This document shows, in pieces, positions 50,540-58,993 of a DNA stretch of 64,000 nt; the first letter of the stretch is position 1, and each line of letters starts with the position of its first letter. The notes beneath the pieces are model-generated. The model was not told the origin of the DNA. It saw nothing but the letters and a program-made list of their open reading frames with translations, and ran no database searches. The DNA is from Actinoplanes italicus. GTDB lineage: Bacteria > Actinomycetota > Actinomycetes > Mycobacteriales > Micromonosporaceae. Both the position numbers and the translations under genes were made by a program. The stretch is taken from positions 124,001 to 188,000 of the forward strand of contig NZ_PVMZ01000010.1 of the NCBI RefSeq assembly GCF_003001815.1, given 5' to 3'.

Positions 50540-53230
50540 TCAGTGGCCGCGGATCACGCCGTCGGTGCCGAGCCGTTGCAGCACCTCGGTCACGCCGTCC
50601 GCGGCGCGGGCGACCTCCTCCTCGGTGATCACCAGCGGCGGCGCCATGACGATCGTGGGGCCGTAGTGGCGCAGGATCAGGTCGTGCCGGTCGTACAGCT
50701 CGTCACAGGCGGCGACGGCGGCCATCGGGGACTGCGGCTGGCGGGTGGCCCGGTCCGCGACCAGCTCGATGCCGACCATGGCGCCCTCGACGCGTACCTC
50801 GCCGACGGCGGGCAGCTCGGCCGCCTTCGCCAGCCCGGCCCGGAACCACTCGCCGATCTGCCGCGACCGCGCGATCAGGTTCTCGTCCTCCAGCAGCCGC
50901 AGGTTGCGCAGCGCGACGGCGCAGGACGAGGGGTGACCCGAGTAGGTGTGGCCGTGGAAGAAGAAGTCGTCGGTGTCGGCGACGACCCCGGCGATCCGGT
51001 CGCTGAGCAGGACGGCACCGAGCGGGGCGTAGCCGCTCGTGAGTCCCTTGGCGGTGACGATGATGTCCGGGTCCATGCCGCGTCCGGCCGAGTCGAACCA
51101 GGCGCCGGTACGCCCGTAGGCGGTGATCACCTCGTCGGCGATCAGCAGGATGCCGTGGGCCCGCAGCACCTGGCGGATCCGCGGCCAGTAGTCCTCCGGC
51201 GGGGCGACCACGCCGCCCCCACCGAGGACGGGCTCGCCGATCATCGCGGCGATGTTCCCGGCGCCGATCCGCTCGATCGTCTGCTCCAGCTCGGCGACCA
51301 GGAAGTCGGTCGGGTCCTGGCCCTGGTAGAACTCCTGGTGGTACGGCCACGCCGGGCTCAGCCGCTCGACGTGCGGGAGGTTCGGGCCGACCCCCTGATG
51401 CATGAGGTCGAAGCCGGTGACCGTGCCGCTGCCGTAACTGGCACCGTGGTAACCGAACTGGCGCCCGAGGATCCACGTCCGGCCGGTCTCGCCGTTGCGG
51501 TGGTGGAACAGCCGGGCCGCCTTGATCGCGGTGTCGTTGCCCTCCGAGCCACTGCCGGTGAAGTAGACCCGGTTCAGGCCGGCCGGCGCCAGGTCGGCGA
51601 GCCGGGCCGCGAGCTGGACCGCCTTGTCGTTGGAGAACTCGTAGAAGCAGGTGAAGTAGGCCAGCTCGCGGATCTGCTCGGCGGCGGCCTCGGCCAGTTC
51701 CTCCCGGCCGTGCCCGACCTGGGCCACCCAGTTGCCGGCGCCGGTGACGTCGAGGCGGGCCCGGCCGTGCGCGTCCCACACGGTGCTGCCCTTGCCGCGC
51801 ACGATGACGCGGCGGTCGGCGCGCATCCGGGTCTGGTGCGGGTGGATCAGGTGGCGGCGGTCCAGTTCCTCGATGTCGCCCGCGGTCGTCGCGGTCGTCT
51901 CTCGTACAGCCGAAGTGGTCATGGTCCTCTCCTGGGTGGTTGTCGTGGTCATGTCCCGGACGAAGGCGGCCAGCCGGCCCACCCCGTCGGTGATCTCCCG
52001 GGGCGTCACGCTGCTGAACGCGAGCCGGATCCGCCTGCGGGCCTGGCCGTCGCCGTGGAAGTGGTGCATCGGCGTGAACAGGACGGCGTGGTCGCGGGCG
52101 CATCGCTCCAGTTCCGGGTCGCCGGCCTCGAACGGCAGCTCCAGCACGGCGAAGAACCCGCCGTCGGGTGCGTTCCAGGTGACGCCCGGGTTCGTGGCGC
52201 GGGGGAAGCGGCGGTCCAGTTCGTCCAGCAGCAGGCGCCGGTTGCGCTGGTAGAGCTCGTTGCCGGCGGCGTTGGCGGCGCGCAGGCTGAGGCCGTGTGC
52301 CAGCAGCTTGCCGCCGATCACGGCCTGCGCGATCGGTGCGGTGTTGACCGTCAGCATGCTCTTGAGCCGCGCCAGCTGGCCGGCCAGCGGTTCGGTGCCG
52401 GACGGGGTGGCCACGGTCTGGTCGGCGACGGCGAAGCCGACCCGCGCGCCGGGGATCCCGGACTTGGCGAACGTGCCGAGGTAGACCACACGCCGGTCCC
52501 GGTCGAGTGCCTTGAGCGTCGGGAGCGGGTCGCCGTCGCGGAAGATGCCGTACGGGTTGTCCTCCAGCAGCAGCAGGTCGTGGGCGGCCGCGATGTCGAG
52601 CAGCCGCTCACGGTCCGCCGTGCTCAGCGTGCTGCCGGACGGGTTCGCGAAGTCCGGCACGACGTAGCAGGCGCGCGGGCGCAGGCCGTCGCGGCGGGCC
52701 CGGCGCAGCACCCGCACCAGGTCGTCGAGGTCGATGCCACGGTCCGTCTCGGCGACCGGCAGGACCGGCATGCCGGCCAGCCGCGCCGCCCCGGTCAGGC
52801 CGACATATCCGGGAAACGCCGCCAGCAGCACGTCCTCGGGTCCCGAGCGGAGCGCCTGGACGACGAGGAAGATCGCCTCCTGGCCGCCGACCGTGACGAC
52901 GATCGACTCGGGGTCCGCGAGGATCGACTCGTCCACCGCGAGATGTTCCGCCACCAGGTCGTTGATGATCCCCTTGGTCGGCCCGTACTGGAGCAGCGCA
53001 CGCCGTACCGCAGCATGATCGTCGTTGAACTTCCGGGCCAGGTGTTCGGTGAAGATCGTCAGGTACTCGTGCACCAGGGCGGTGTCGAAGAAGTCCTCGT
53101 GCGGCCGCCCGGCCGCGAACGAGATGGCCTCCGGATGGCGATGCGCGATCTCGTTGAGGAACGTCATCGAGTCGAGGACCGGCGAACTCAGCGAGTCGTG
53201 CAGGTCCCGCTGATCCAGATCGGCCACCAC
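50540..53230 (-). CDS. Fused HpgT-type aminotransferase and class-III aminotransferase
   Basis: 896 aa from GTG 53230. Residues 1-425 are a fold-type-I class-I enzyme with the HpgT hallmark MTFLNEIAHRHPEAISFAAGRP, QYGPTKGIINDLVA and PLP Lys256 in LGTFAKSG; HpgT makes 4-hydroxyphenylglycine from 4-hydroxybenzoylformate using tyrosine as donor. A Thr-rich linker (427-455) leads to a class-III domain (460-896) with Lys728 in TAKGLTSGY. A second start with GGAGAGG upstream exists inside the linker (ATG 51922, Met437), so the back half may also be made alone. The class-III substrate is unknown. I know of no other HpgT with this fusion. Confidence 0.9.
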   Translation of the reverse strand: MVADLDQRDLHDSLSSPVLDSMTFLNEIAHRHPEAISFAAGRPHEDFFDTALVHEYLTIFTEHLARKFNDDHAAVRRALLQYGPTKGIINDLVAEHLAVDESILADPESIVVTVGGQEAIFLVVQALRSGPEDVLLAAFPGYVGLTGAARLAGMPVLPVAETDRGIDLDDLVRVLRRARRDGLRPRACYVVPDFANPSGSTLSTADRERLLDIAAAHDLLLLEDNPYGIFRDGDPLPTLKALDRDRRVVYLGTFAKSGIPGARVGFAVADQTVATPSGTEPLAGQLARLKSMLTVNTAPIAQAVIGGKLLAHGLSLRAANAAGNELYQRNRRLLLDELDRRFPRATNPGVTWNAPDGGFFAVLELPFEAGDPELERCARDHAVLFTPMHHFHGDGQARRRIRLAFSSVTPREITDGVGRLAAFVRDMTTTTTQERTMTTSAVRETTATTAGDIEELDRRHLIHPHQTRMRADRRVIVRGKGSTVWDAHGRARLDVTGAGNWVAQVGHGREELAEAAAEQIRELAYFTCFYEFSNDKAVQLAARLADLAPAGLNRVYFTGSGSEGNDTAIKAARLFHHRNGETGRTWILGRQFGYHGASYGSGTVTGFDLMHQGVGPNLPHVERLSPAWPYHQEFYQGQDPTDFLVAELEQTIERIGAGNIAAMIGEPVLGGGGVVAPPEDYWPRIRQVLRAHGILLIADEVITAYGRTGAWFDSAGRGMDPDIIVTAKGLTSGYAPLGAVLLSDRIAGVVADTDDFFFHGHTYSGHPSSCAVALRNLRLLEDENLIARSRQIGEWFRAGLAKAAELPAVGEVRVEGAMVGIELVADRATRQPQSPMAAVAACDELYDRHDLILRHYGPTIVMAPPLVITEEEVARAADGVTEVLQRLGTDGVIRGH

Positions 53231-53233
53231 GAC

Positions 53234-54067
53234 TCAGTCCCGCGACCGTCGGCCCGCGATGAGCGCGTACCCGATCGTGCCGGCCTCCGGGGCGAAGAAG
53301 CCCGCCATGCTCTGCTCGAACCGGCCGACCGCCTCCTCACCCGCGGTCGACACCAGCTCGGTACGCCGCGCGGCGAGAGCCTGGTGATACCGGTCCTTCT
53401 GACCGAGCACCCGTGGCCCGAACTGGGCATACTCCTCGACGGAGAAGCCCGCCGACCGGATCACGTCGAGCCACTGGCTCAGCGTCGGCAGCTCGCTGCC
53501 CCAGGTGCTGGTGTTGAACCGGGTCATCTGCCCGTCCTCCAGCGCGACCTCCTTGGTGCAGTGGCAGAACGCGAACCGCCCACCGGGCCGCAGCACCCGG
53601 TGCAGCTCACGCAGGGCGGCCGGTAGATCCGGAGCGCCGAGCAGCGCCTCGATCGCCACCACGCCGTCGAACGCCGCGTCCGGGAACGGCAGCTCCATGT
53701 AATCGGCCTGGCGGAACTCCACCTGCCCGGCCAGCCCGGCGGCCGCGGCCCGGCGGCGGGCGTGGGCCACCTCCTCGTCGCTGATCGCGACACCGGTGAT
53801 CCGGGCGCCGCTCTCGCTCGCCATCAGCACCGCCGGCGCACCCGGCCCGCAGCCGACGTCGAGCAGATGCTCACCGGCCCGGATGCCCAGCGCCGACAGC
53901 ACCTTGCGGGTCACCCGCCGGCCCGCCTCGGCGATCGAGGCGTCGTCGTTCTCGTCGTACCAGTACGCCAGGTGGAAGGCACCGTCGTTGACGGCATCCA
54001 CGATGGGTGTCAGGGCGTCGAACGCCGCACTGATCGGCCGCGTCTCGCTCCTGGTGGTCTCGCTCAT
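53234..54067 (-). CDS. SAM-dependent methyltransferase (UbiE/RebM-like)
   Basis: 277 aa from ATG 54067 with GAGGAG upstream; a longer frame to 54160 has no support. LLDVGCGPGAPAVLMA is SAM motif I, RQADYMELPFPDAAFDGVVAIEALLG motifs II-III. It resembles small-molecule O- or C-methyltransferases. It heads the operon with the fused aminotransferase (3-base gap) and the two flavin hydroxylases, so O-methylation of a newly introduced phenol on the aryl unit is a sensible guess. Confidence 0.87.
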   Translation of the reverse strand: MSETTRSETRPISAAFDALTPIVDAVNDGAFHLAYWYDENDDASIAEAGRRVTRKVLSALGIRAGEHLLDVGCGPGAPAVLMASESGARITGVAISDEEVAHARRRAAAAGLAGQVEFRQADYMELPFPDAAFDGVVAIEALLGAPDLPAALRELHRVLRPGGRFAFCHCTKEVALEDGQMTRFNTSTWGSELPTLSQWLDVIRSAGFSVEEYAQFGPRVLGQKDRYHQALAARRTELVSTAGEEAVGRFEQSMAGFFAPEAGTIGYALIAGRRSRD

Positions 54068-54204
54068 CGGCTCCTCGCTTCGTCGCTCAGCACTCTTCAA
54101 GAGCCTGGTGGAGGCGCGCCGGCGGCGGCCACTTCTGCCGTGCGGCGCCCGGGAGGGCACGGGGAGAGATGCCCGGACGCCGGTACGGCGACAGGCTCGG
54201 AGGT

Positions 54205-55539
54205 ATGGACAGCGACACCAGAACGGTGAACGTGTGGCTGAACGACTACCCGTTCCCCGGCTTTCTCGATCCGGTACGGGAGGCCGCGCGCACCTTCAAC
54301 GCGGCGCATCCCGGACACGAGGTGGTCATCCACGGCCACGACTTCCGCACCATGCCCTCGAAGGTCGCCCGCGCGGTCGAGCAGGGCGAGCCCCCCGACG
54401 TGGCGGAGTATCTGTACACCAGCACGCAGCTGGCCCTCGACACCCTCGGCGCGGACGGCGAGCGGCTGTTCACCCCGATCGGCCGCGCCCTCGGCGACCG
54501 CACCGAGGTCCTCGGCGAGCCGGTGCTCGTCGGCGACGTCGTGCCCGCGGCCCGCGACTACTTCAGGATCGGCGGGGAGCAGTGGGCCCTGCCGCCGACC
54601 GCGTCCACGGTGGTGCTCTACGCCGACACGGGCCTGCTGAAAGCGGCCGGGATCGAGGCACTCCCGCGGACCTGGCAGGAACTCGAGACCGCGTGCCGGG
54701 CCGTGACGGCACTGCCGGACGGCCCGGCGCAGGGCGTCGCCTGGCCGAACCACGTGTGGTTCCTCCTGCAGGCCGTCGCTCAGCAGGGCGGACTGATCGC
54801 CGACCGGGACAACGGCCGGTCCGGGCGCGCCGAGAAGATCGACCTCGCGTCGCCCGAGGTGCTCGCCTGGGTGACCTGGTGGGACCGGCTGCAGCGCGAC
54901 GGCCTGTACCGGTACTCCGGCAAACGGTCGGACTGGAACAGCTGCTTCGAGGCGTTCGGCAGTGGCCAGGCGGCGTTCCTGCTCAGCTCCTCGGTGGACG
55001 CGGCGCGGCTGATAGCGCAGGGCCGCGAGAACGGCCGGACCGTACGGGTGGGGCGGATGCCGTACAACGACGAGGTGTCCTTCGCCGGCAACATGATCGG
55101 CGGCGACGGGCTGTGGCTGCGCAGCGGTCTCGGGCCGGCGACGAGCGACACGGCACTCGCGTTCATGCAGCACATGGTCAAGCCGGAGAAGGCCGCGCAG
55201 TGGCACCGGCAGAACAATCGGCTGCCGATCACCCGCTCGTCGGTCGCCCTGCTCGACGAGCAGGGCTGGTTCCGGGAGAACCCGGATCTGCGGGTGGCCA
55301 CCGAGCAGCTCGACGAGGCCGACGGCTCTCCGGCGGCGCTCGGCCCGCTGCTCGGCGACTTCGCGGGCATCCAGAAGGAGATCACCCAGGCGATGCACGA
55401 CGTCCTGGCCGAAGGAGCCGATCCGGTCGTACGGTTCGGCGACGCGACCGGGCGGGCGCAGGCGCTGCTGGACGCGTACAACGCCGGCTGCGAGGGCCCG
55501 CCGCGGCGTACCCCGGCGAACCTGAAGGTCGGCTGGTAG
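54205..55539 (+). CDS. ABC-type solute-binding protein lacking a signal peptide
   Basis: 444 aa from ATG 54205; an upstream start at 54169 adds only a basic stretch. The fold is SBP_bac_1 (sugar-binding, UgpB/MalE-like): FNAAHPGHEVVIHG, PPDVAEYLYTSTQLAL, LPPTASTVVLYADTGLLKAAGI, FGSGQAAFLLSSS and NRLPITRSS are family blocks. The usual signal peptide and lipobox are missing, and no permease or ATPase lies nearby. A cytosolic binding protein inside an enediyne cluster could sequester the product or an intermediate. That is inference; a mis-set start or another protein export route is the alternative. Confidence 0.85.
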   Translation: MDSDTRTVNVWLNDYPFPGFLDPVREAARTFNAAHPGHEVVIHGHDFRTMPSKVARAVEQGEPPDVAEYLYTSTQLALDTLGADGERLFTPIGRALGDRTEVLGEPVLVGDVVPAARDYFRIGGEQWALPPTASTVVLYADTGLLKAAGIEALPRTWQELETACRAVTALPDGPAQGVAWPNHVWFLLQAVAQQGGLIADRDNGRSGRAEKIDLASPEVLAWVTWWDRLQRDGLYRYSGKRSDWNSCFEAFGSGQAAFLLSSSVDAARLIAQGRENGRTVRVGRMPYNDEVSFAGNMIGGDGLWLRSGLGPATSDTALAFMQHMVKPEKAAQWHRQNNRLPITRSSVALLDEQGWFRENPDLRVATEQLDEADGSPAALGPLLGDFAGIQKEITQAMHDVLAEGADPVVRFGDATGRAQALLDAYNAGCEGPPRRTPANLKVGW

Positions 55540-55544
55540 GCCGG

Positions 55545-56576
55545 TCACATCCGTGCGGTGGCCAGCTCCCGGGCGTCTCCGACGGTGCCGCATCCGGTCA
55601 GCGCCAGGACCTCGCACAGTTCGTCGCGCAGCGACCGCAGGACGTGGGCGGCACCGTCGGTGCCGCCCACGCTCAACGCCCAGACCAGGGGGCGGCCGAT
55701 CAGCACGCCGTCGGCGCCGAGCGCGAGGGCGCGGACGACATCGAGGCCGCTGCGGACGCCGCTGTCGAGCAGCACCTGGGAGTGTTCACCGACCGCCTCC
55801 CGGACACCCGGCAGCGCGTCGACGGCCGGGACCGCGCCGTCGAGCTGGCGCCCGCCGTGGTTCGACACCACGACGGCATCGACGCCGGCCGCCACGGCCC
55901 GGGCGGCGTCCCGTGGATCCAGGACGCCCTTGAGCGCGATCGGCAGCGCGGTCCTCGATCGCAGCCAGTCCAGATCCGCCCAGCTGACGGCCGGGTCGAA
56001 CAGTGTGTTGGTGTGTGCGACCACGGTGCTGCCCTCACGGGCCCGCCCGTCCGGCACGAGGTTCGCCGCCGTGACACCGTCCGGCAGGGTGAACCGGTTG
56101 CGGACGTCCCGGTCGCGGCGCGCCATCACCGGCATGTCCACGGTGACCATCAGCGCGGAGCAGCCGGCCCGCTCGGCCCGGCGCACCAGGTCCAGCATCA
56201 GGCCGCGGTCGCGCGGCCAGTACAGCTGGAACCAGTCCGGCCGGATCTCCTCGATCGTGTGGCTGCCGAGCATGGCCGCGGTGAACGGGATACCGGCACG
56301 CCGGGCCGCCGCGGCCACGGCCAGATCGCCGTCCGGGTGGTACATCCGCAGGTAGGCGACGGGTGCGACGGCGACCGGCATGGTCATGCCGGTGCCGAGC
56401 AACCGGGTGGCCGGGTCCGGCACGGACCCGGTGAGGACCCTCGGCACCAGCGCGACACGGTCGAACGCGGCCCGGTTCGCGGCCAGCGTCCGCTCGGCAC
56501 CGGCGCCGCCGGCCGCGAAGTCCCACACCGCGCGGGGCAGGCGGGCCTTCGCGGCCTCGGCGAGCTCGTCGGTCAC
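55545..56576 (-). CDS. 4-hydroxymandelate oxidase (Hmo-type FMN alpha-hydroxy-acid oxidase)
   Basis: 343 aa from GTG 56576, overlapping the HmaS stop as GTGA. The TIM-barrel FMN oxidase has the catalytic His240 in SNHGGRQLDG, GSHTIEEIRPDWFQLYWPRDR and DSGVRSGLDVVRALALGADGVLIGRP. In glycopeptide and CDA clusters the gene after hmaS oxidises 4-hydroxymandelate to 4-hydroxybenzoylformate; position and overlap here argue for the same function. Lactate or glycolate oxidase activity is the formal alternative. Confidence 0.9.
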   Translation of the reverse strand: MTDELAEAAKARLPRAVWDFAAGGAGAERTLAANRAAFDRVALVPRVLTGSVPDPATRLLGTGMTMPVAVAPVAYLRMYHPDGDLAVAAAARRAGIPFTAAMLGSHTIEEIRPDWFQLYWPRDRGLMLDLVRRAERAGCSALMVTVDMPVMARRDRDVRNRFTLPDGVTAANLVPDGRAREGSTVVAHTNTLFDPAVSWADLDWLRSRTALPIALKGVLDPRDAARAVAAGVDAVVVSNHGGRQLDGAVPAVDALPGVREAVGEHSQVLLDSGVRSGLDVVRALALGADGVLIGRPLVWALSVGGTDGAAHVLRSLRDELCEVLALTGCGTVGDARELATARM

Positions 56577-57640
56577 GGCAGTTCCGGGGCTCGTTCGCTC
56601 TCCAGCTCGACCGCCTCGTACAGCGCCTTGATGTTCCCGCTGCCGAACGTCCGCGCGCCCTGCCGCTCGATGATCTCGAAGAAGTACGTGCGCCGGGGGT
56701 GCGTCGACCGGGCGAAGATCTGGAACAACTGACCGCCGTGGTCGGCGTCGACCAGGATGTCGAGCCGCCGCAGATCCGGCACCGCGTGGTCGGGATGCTC
56801 GATCCGGCCGGGCAGGATCTCGTAGTACGACGCCGGCGTCGACAGGAATTCGACACCACGGTCCCGCAGCCGCTCGATCGAGGTGACGATGTCGTCCGAG
56901 GTGAACGCGATGTGCTGCACACCGGGCCCGCCGTGGTTCTTGAGGAAATCGTCTATCTGCCCGGACGCCCGGCTGCGGTCCGGCTCCAGGATGGTGAACG
57001 TGATCGTCCGGTCGGGACTCTGCACCACCATCGAGTTCATCGCCTGCCGGCCGACCGTGATGCGTTCCTCGAACGTCATGTCGAAGCCGAGTGCCCGCTG
57101 GTAGAAGCCGACGGTCGGCTGGAGCTGACCGGCCTCCACACAGACCGCGAAGTGGTCGATCCGGTGCAGCCCGGTGCCGTCGCCACCGGCCGCGGGGTCG
57201 GGCAGCGGACCGGGCTTCAGACCGTGCGGGCGCTGCACCAGCGTGTGGATGACGTCACCGAAACCGCCGATCGCGGCCGTGACCACACCGTGGGCCTCGG
57301 CCGGCCGGGCGATGACCCGGGCGCCGCCGCGTACCGCCTCGGCGAACGTGCGGTGGACGTCGTCGACCGCGATCGCGACGTCGCTCACCCCGTCACCGTG
57401 TGCCTCGACGAAGGCCCTGGCCGGGTGGTCGTCCTCCACCGCCTCGGTCAGGACCAGCCGGATCCCGTCGACTCCGACCAGCGCCGACCGGGCCCCGCCG
57501 ACGTCCTCGTCGGGCTTTCCGGACGTCGGCGCGATGCCGAGCCCGTAGGCCGCCGACAGCGACGCGGCCGCGCCCTCCGCATCGCTGACGTAGAACTTGA
57601 CGTGGTCGAGGGTGAGGTCCTCGAAGCCGTATTCGCGCAT
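56573..57640 (-). CDS. hmaS: 4-hydroxymandelate synthase (HmaS)
   Basis: 355 aa from ATG 57640 with GGAGGAAAG upstream. It has the two-domain HPPD fold with Fe ligands His163, His243 and Glu322, and ends RQGARTFGSGNIKALYEAVE. The ligand numbering is offset by two from the Amycolatopsis HmaS. MNSMVV at 201-206 places a Ser where HmaS enzymes direct benzylic rather than ring hydroxylation. It converts 4-hydroxyphenylpyruvate into 4-hydroxymandelate. Start and stop codons overlap the acyltransferase (TGATG) and Hmo (GTGA) genes. HPPD cannot be fully excluded by eye but context favours HmaS. Confidence 0.9.
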   Translation of the reverse strand: MREYGFEDLTLDHVKFYVSDAEGAAASLSAAYGLGIAPTSGKPDEDVGGARSALVGVDGIRLVLTEAVEDDHPARAFVEAHGDGVSDVAIAVDDVHRTFAEAVRGGARVIARPAEAHGVVTAAIGGFGDVIHTLVQRPHGLKPGPLPDPAAGGDGTGLHRIDHFAVCVEAGQLQPTVGFYQRALGFDMTFEERITVGRQAMNSMVVQSPDRTITFTILEPDRSRASGQIDDFLKNHGGPGVQHIAFTSDDIVTSIERLRDRGVEFLSTPASYYEILPGRIEHPDHAVPDLRRLDILVDADHGGQLFQIFARSTHPRRTYFFEIIERQGARTFGSGNIKALYEAVELESERAPELP

Positions 57641-58818
57641 CACTTTCCTCCGGTCCTCGTTTTTCCGGCACTTTTCGAGAATCTGCGTTGCATCGGTTTC
57701 TCCACGAACTGGAAGAGAAGCCACGACGAAAGAATTCCGACGCCCAGTCCGGCGAGAATGAGCACGATCGCGGATGTGGCCGTGGTCGTTCCGTTCATCC
57801 GCGTCCAGATCTGCAGCGCAAACTGCAGGGCCAGCGTGTGCAGCAGGTAGAAGGCGAAGGAGATGTCACCGAGCCAGACCATCGTGCGGCGGCGCAGGAA
57901 GCTCGGCTGCCGTTCGATGTCGGCCGTCGCCCCGGCCGGGATGATCAGCGCGATCCCGACGATGACCACCGCGGTCAGGCCGTACAGCGTCGGCACGAAC
58001 GGCGACGCGATGAGGCAGACGACCAGCGCCGCGGCGGCGACCGGCAGCGGCGTGCGCACCCAGCGCCGGGACAGCACGAGCCGCGCCAGCAGCACGCCGA
58101 GCAGGAACTCCAGCAGCTTGACCACCGGGAAGTACGCGACGAACCAGTACTCCCACGCCGACGGGTACCACGGGTAGGCCGGCTCGTCGGGCAGCAGCGT
58201 GGCGACCTGAGGCATGGCCAGGATCAGCAGCAGCACGCCACCGGTCGCGGCCCACAGGCGTGCTGCCGGGATCCGGTTCACCAGCGGCAGCAGCAGCGGG
58301 AACGACAGGTAGAAGAACGCCTCGGCGCTCAGCGACCAGCTCACGCCGGTGAAACCGAACGCCACCATCGGGTCGATACTGAACGCGTGGACCAGCAGCA
58401 ACTGGGCCTCGGGCGCGCTGAGCCGCTCGGCGGCGTAGGGAGCGCCCTCCCAGAGGATGAACGCCGTGGCGATCAGCATGGTGACCACGTGGTTCGGATA
58501 GATCTTGAAGAACCGGCGGCGCCAGAAGCGCGGCGCGGTGTCGTCCGGGCGGGCCACCGCGGTCCAGGTCAGCACGAAGCCGCTGAGCACGAAGAAGAAC
58601 GACACCCCGATGGCGCCGAAGGCGCTGAACGCCACCCGGATCGTGTCGGTGGTCCCGCCCTCGGGCAGCAGGCCCGGTTGCTCGGCGAAGTGCTGCGCGG
58701 CGACCAGGAACGCGGCCACGGCACGCATGCCGGTCAGGGAAGGCAGGCGTGAGCGCGCCAGCGTAGCCGGGTCTCTCGTGTCCGGGTGAGTCCGGCCGGT
58801 GTCGGATGGAATGCGCAT
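57640..58818 (-). CDS. Integral-membrane acyltransferase (OafA/acyltransferase 3 family)
   Basis: 392 aa with GGAGG before the ATG. About ten helices; RLPSLTGMRAVAAFLVAAQHF has the catalytic-type His and GVSFFFVLSGFVLTW and RFFKIYPNHVV are the family blocks. Such enzymes move short acyl groups onto sugars or antibiotics. As the first gene of the acyltransferase-HmaS-Hmo operon it may acylate the sugar or core hydroxyl at the membrane. Confidence 0.9.
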   Translation of the reverse strand: MRIPSDTGRTHPDTRDPATLARSRLPSLTGMRAVAAFLVAAQHFAEQPGLLPEGGTTDTIRVAFSAFGAIGVSFFFVLSGFVLTWTAVARPDDTAPRFWRRRFFKIYPNHVVTMLIATAFILWEGAPYAAERLSAPEAQLLLVHAFSIDPMVAFGFTGVSWSLSAEAFFYLSFPLLLPLVNRIPAARLWAATGGVLLLILAMPQVATLLPDEPAYPWYPSAWEYWFVAYFPVVKLLEFLLGVLLARLVLSRRWVRTPLPVAAAALVVCLIASPFVPTLYGLTAVVIVGIALIIPAGATADIERQPSFLRRRTMVWLGDISFAFYLLHTLALQFALQIWTRMNGTTTATSAIVLILAGLGVGILSSWLLFQFVEKPMQRRFSKSAGKTRTGGK

Positions 58819-58993
58819 CGGCGCCTCCGGGGAATGCGGGATAATCTATTCCGCTGCCCGACGTTACCTGTGGAACGCGGCTGGATTCGTCTTCTGAATT
58901 GCGCGGATCGAGGCCTGCTCAATTCGCGCCGAAACGTTTAGCGTGGCCGTCGAGCGGGGTGGTCATATCCGCCCCACCGGCGAAGGAGGGACC

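Noticed and set aside
50492..53626. A 1044-codon open frame on the plus strand opposite the fused aminotransferase
   Set aside because: No family signature; the opposite strand carries two complete PLP enzymes with correct catalytic residues.
56573..57640. 4-hydroxyphenylpyruvate dioxygenase for tyrosine breakdown
   Set aside because: Same fold, but it is coupled to an Hmo-type oxidase and has an HmaS-like C-terminus and active-site Ser; no homogentisate genes are nearby.
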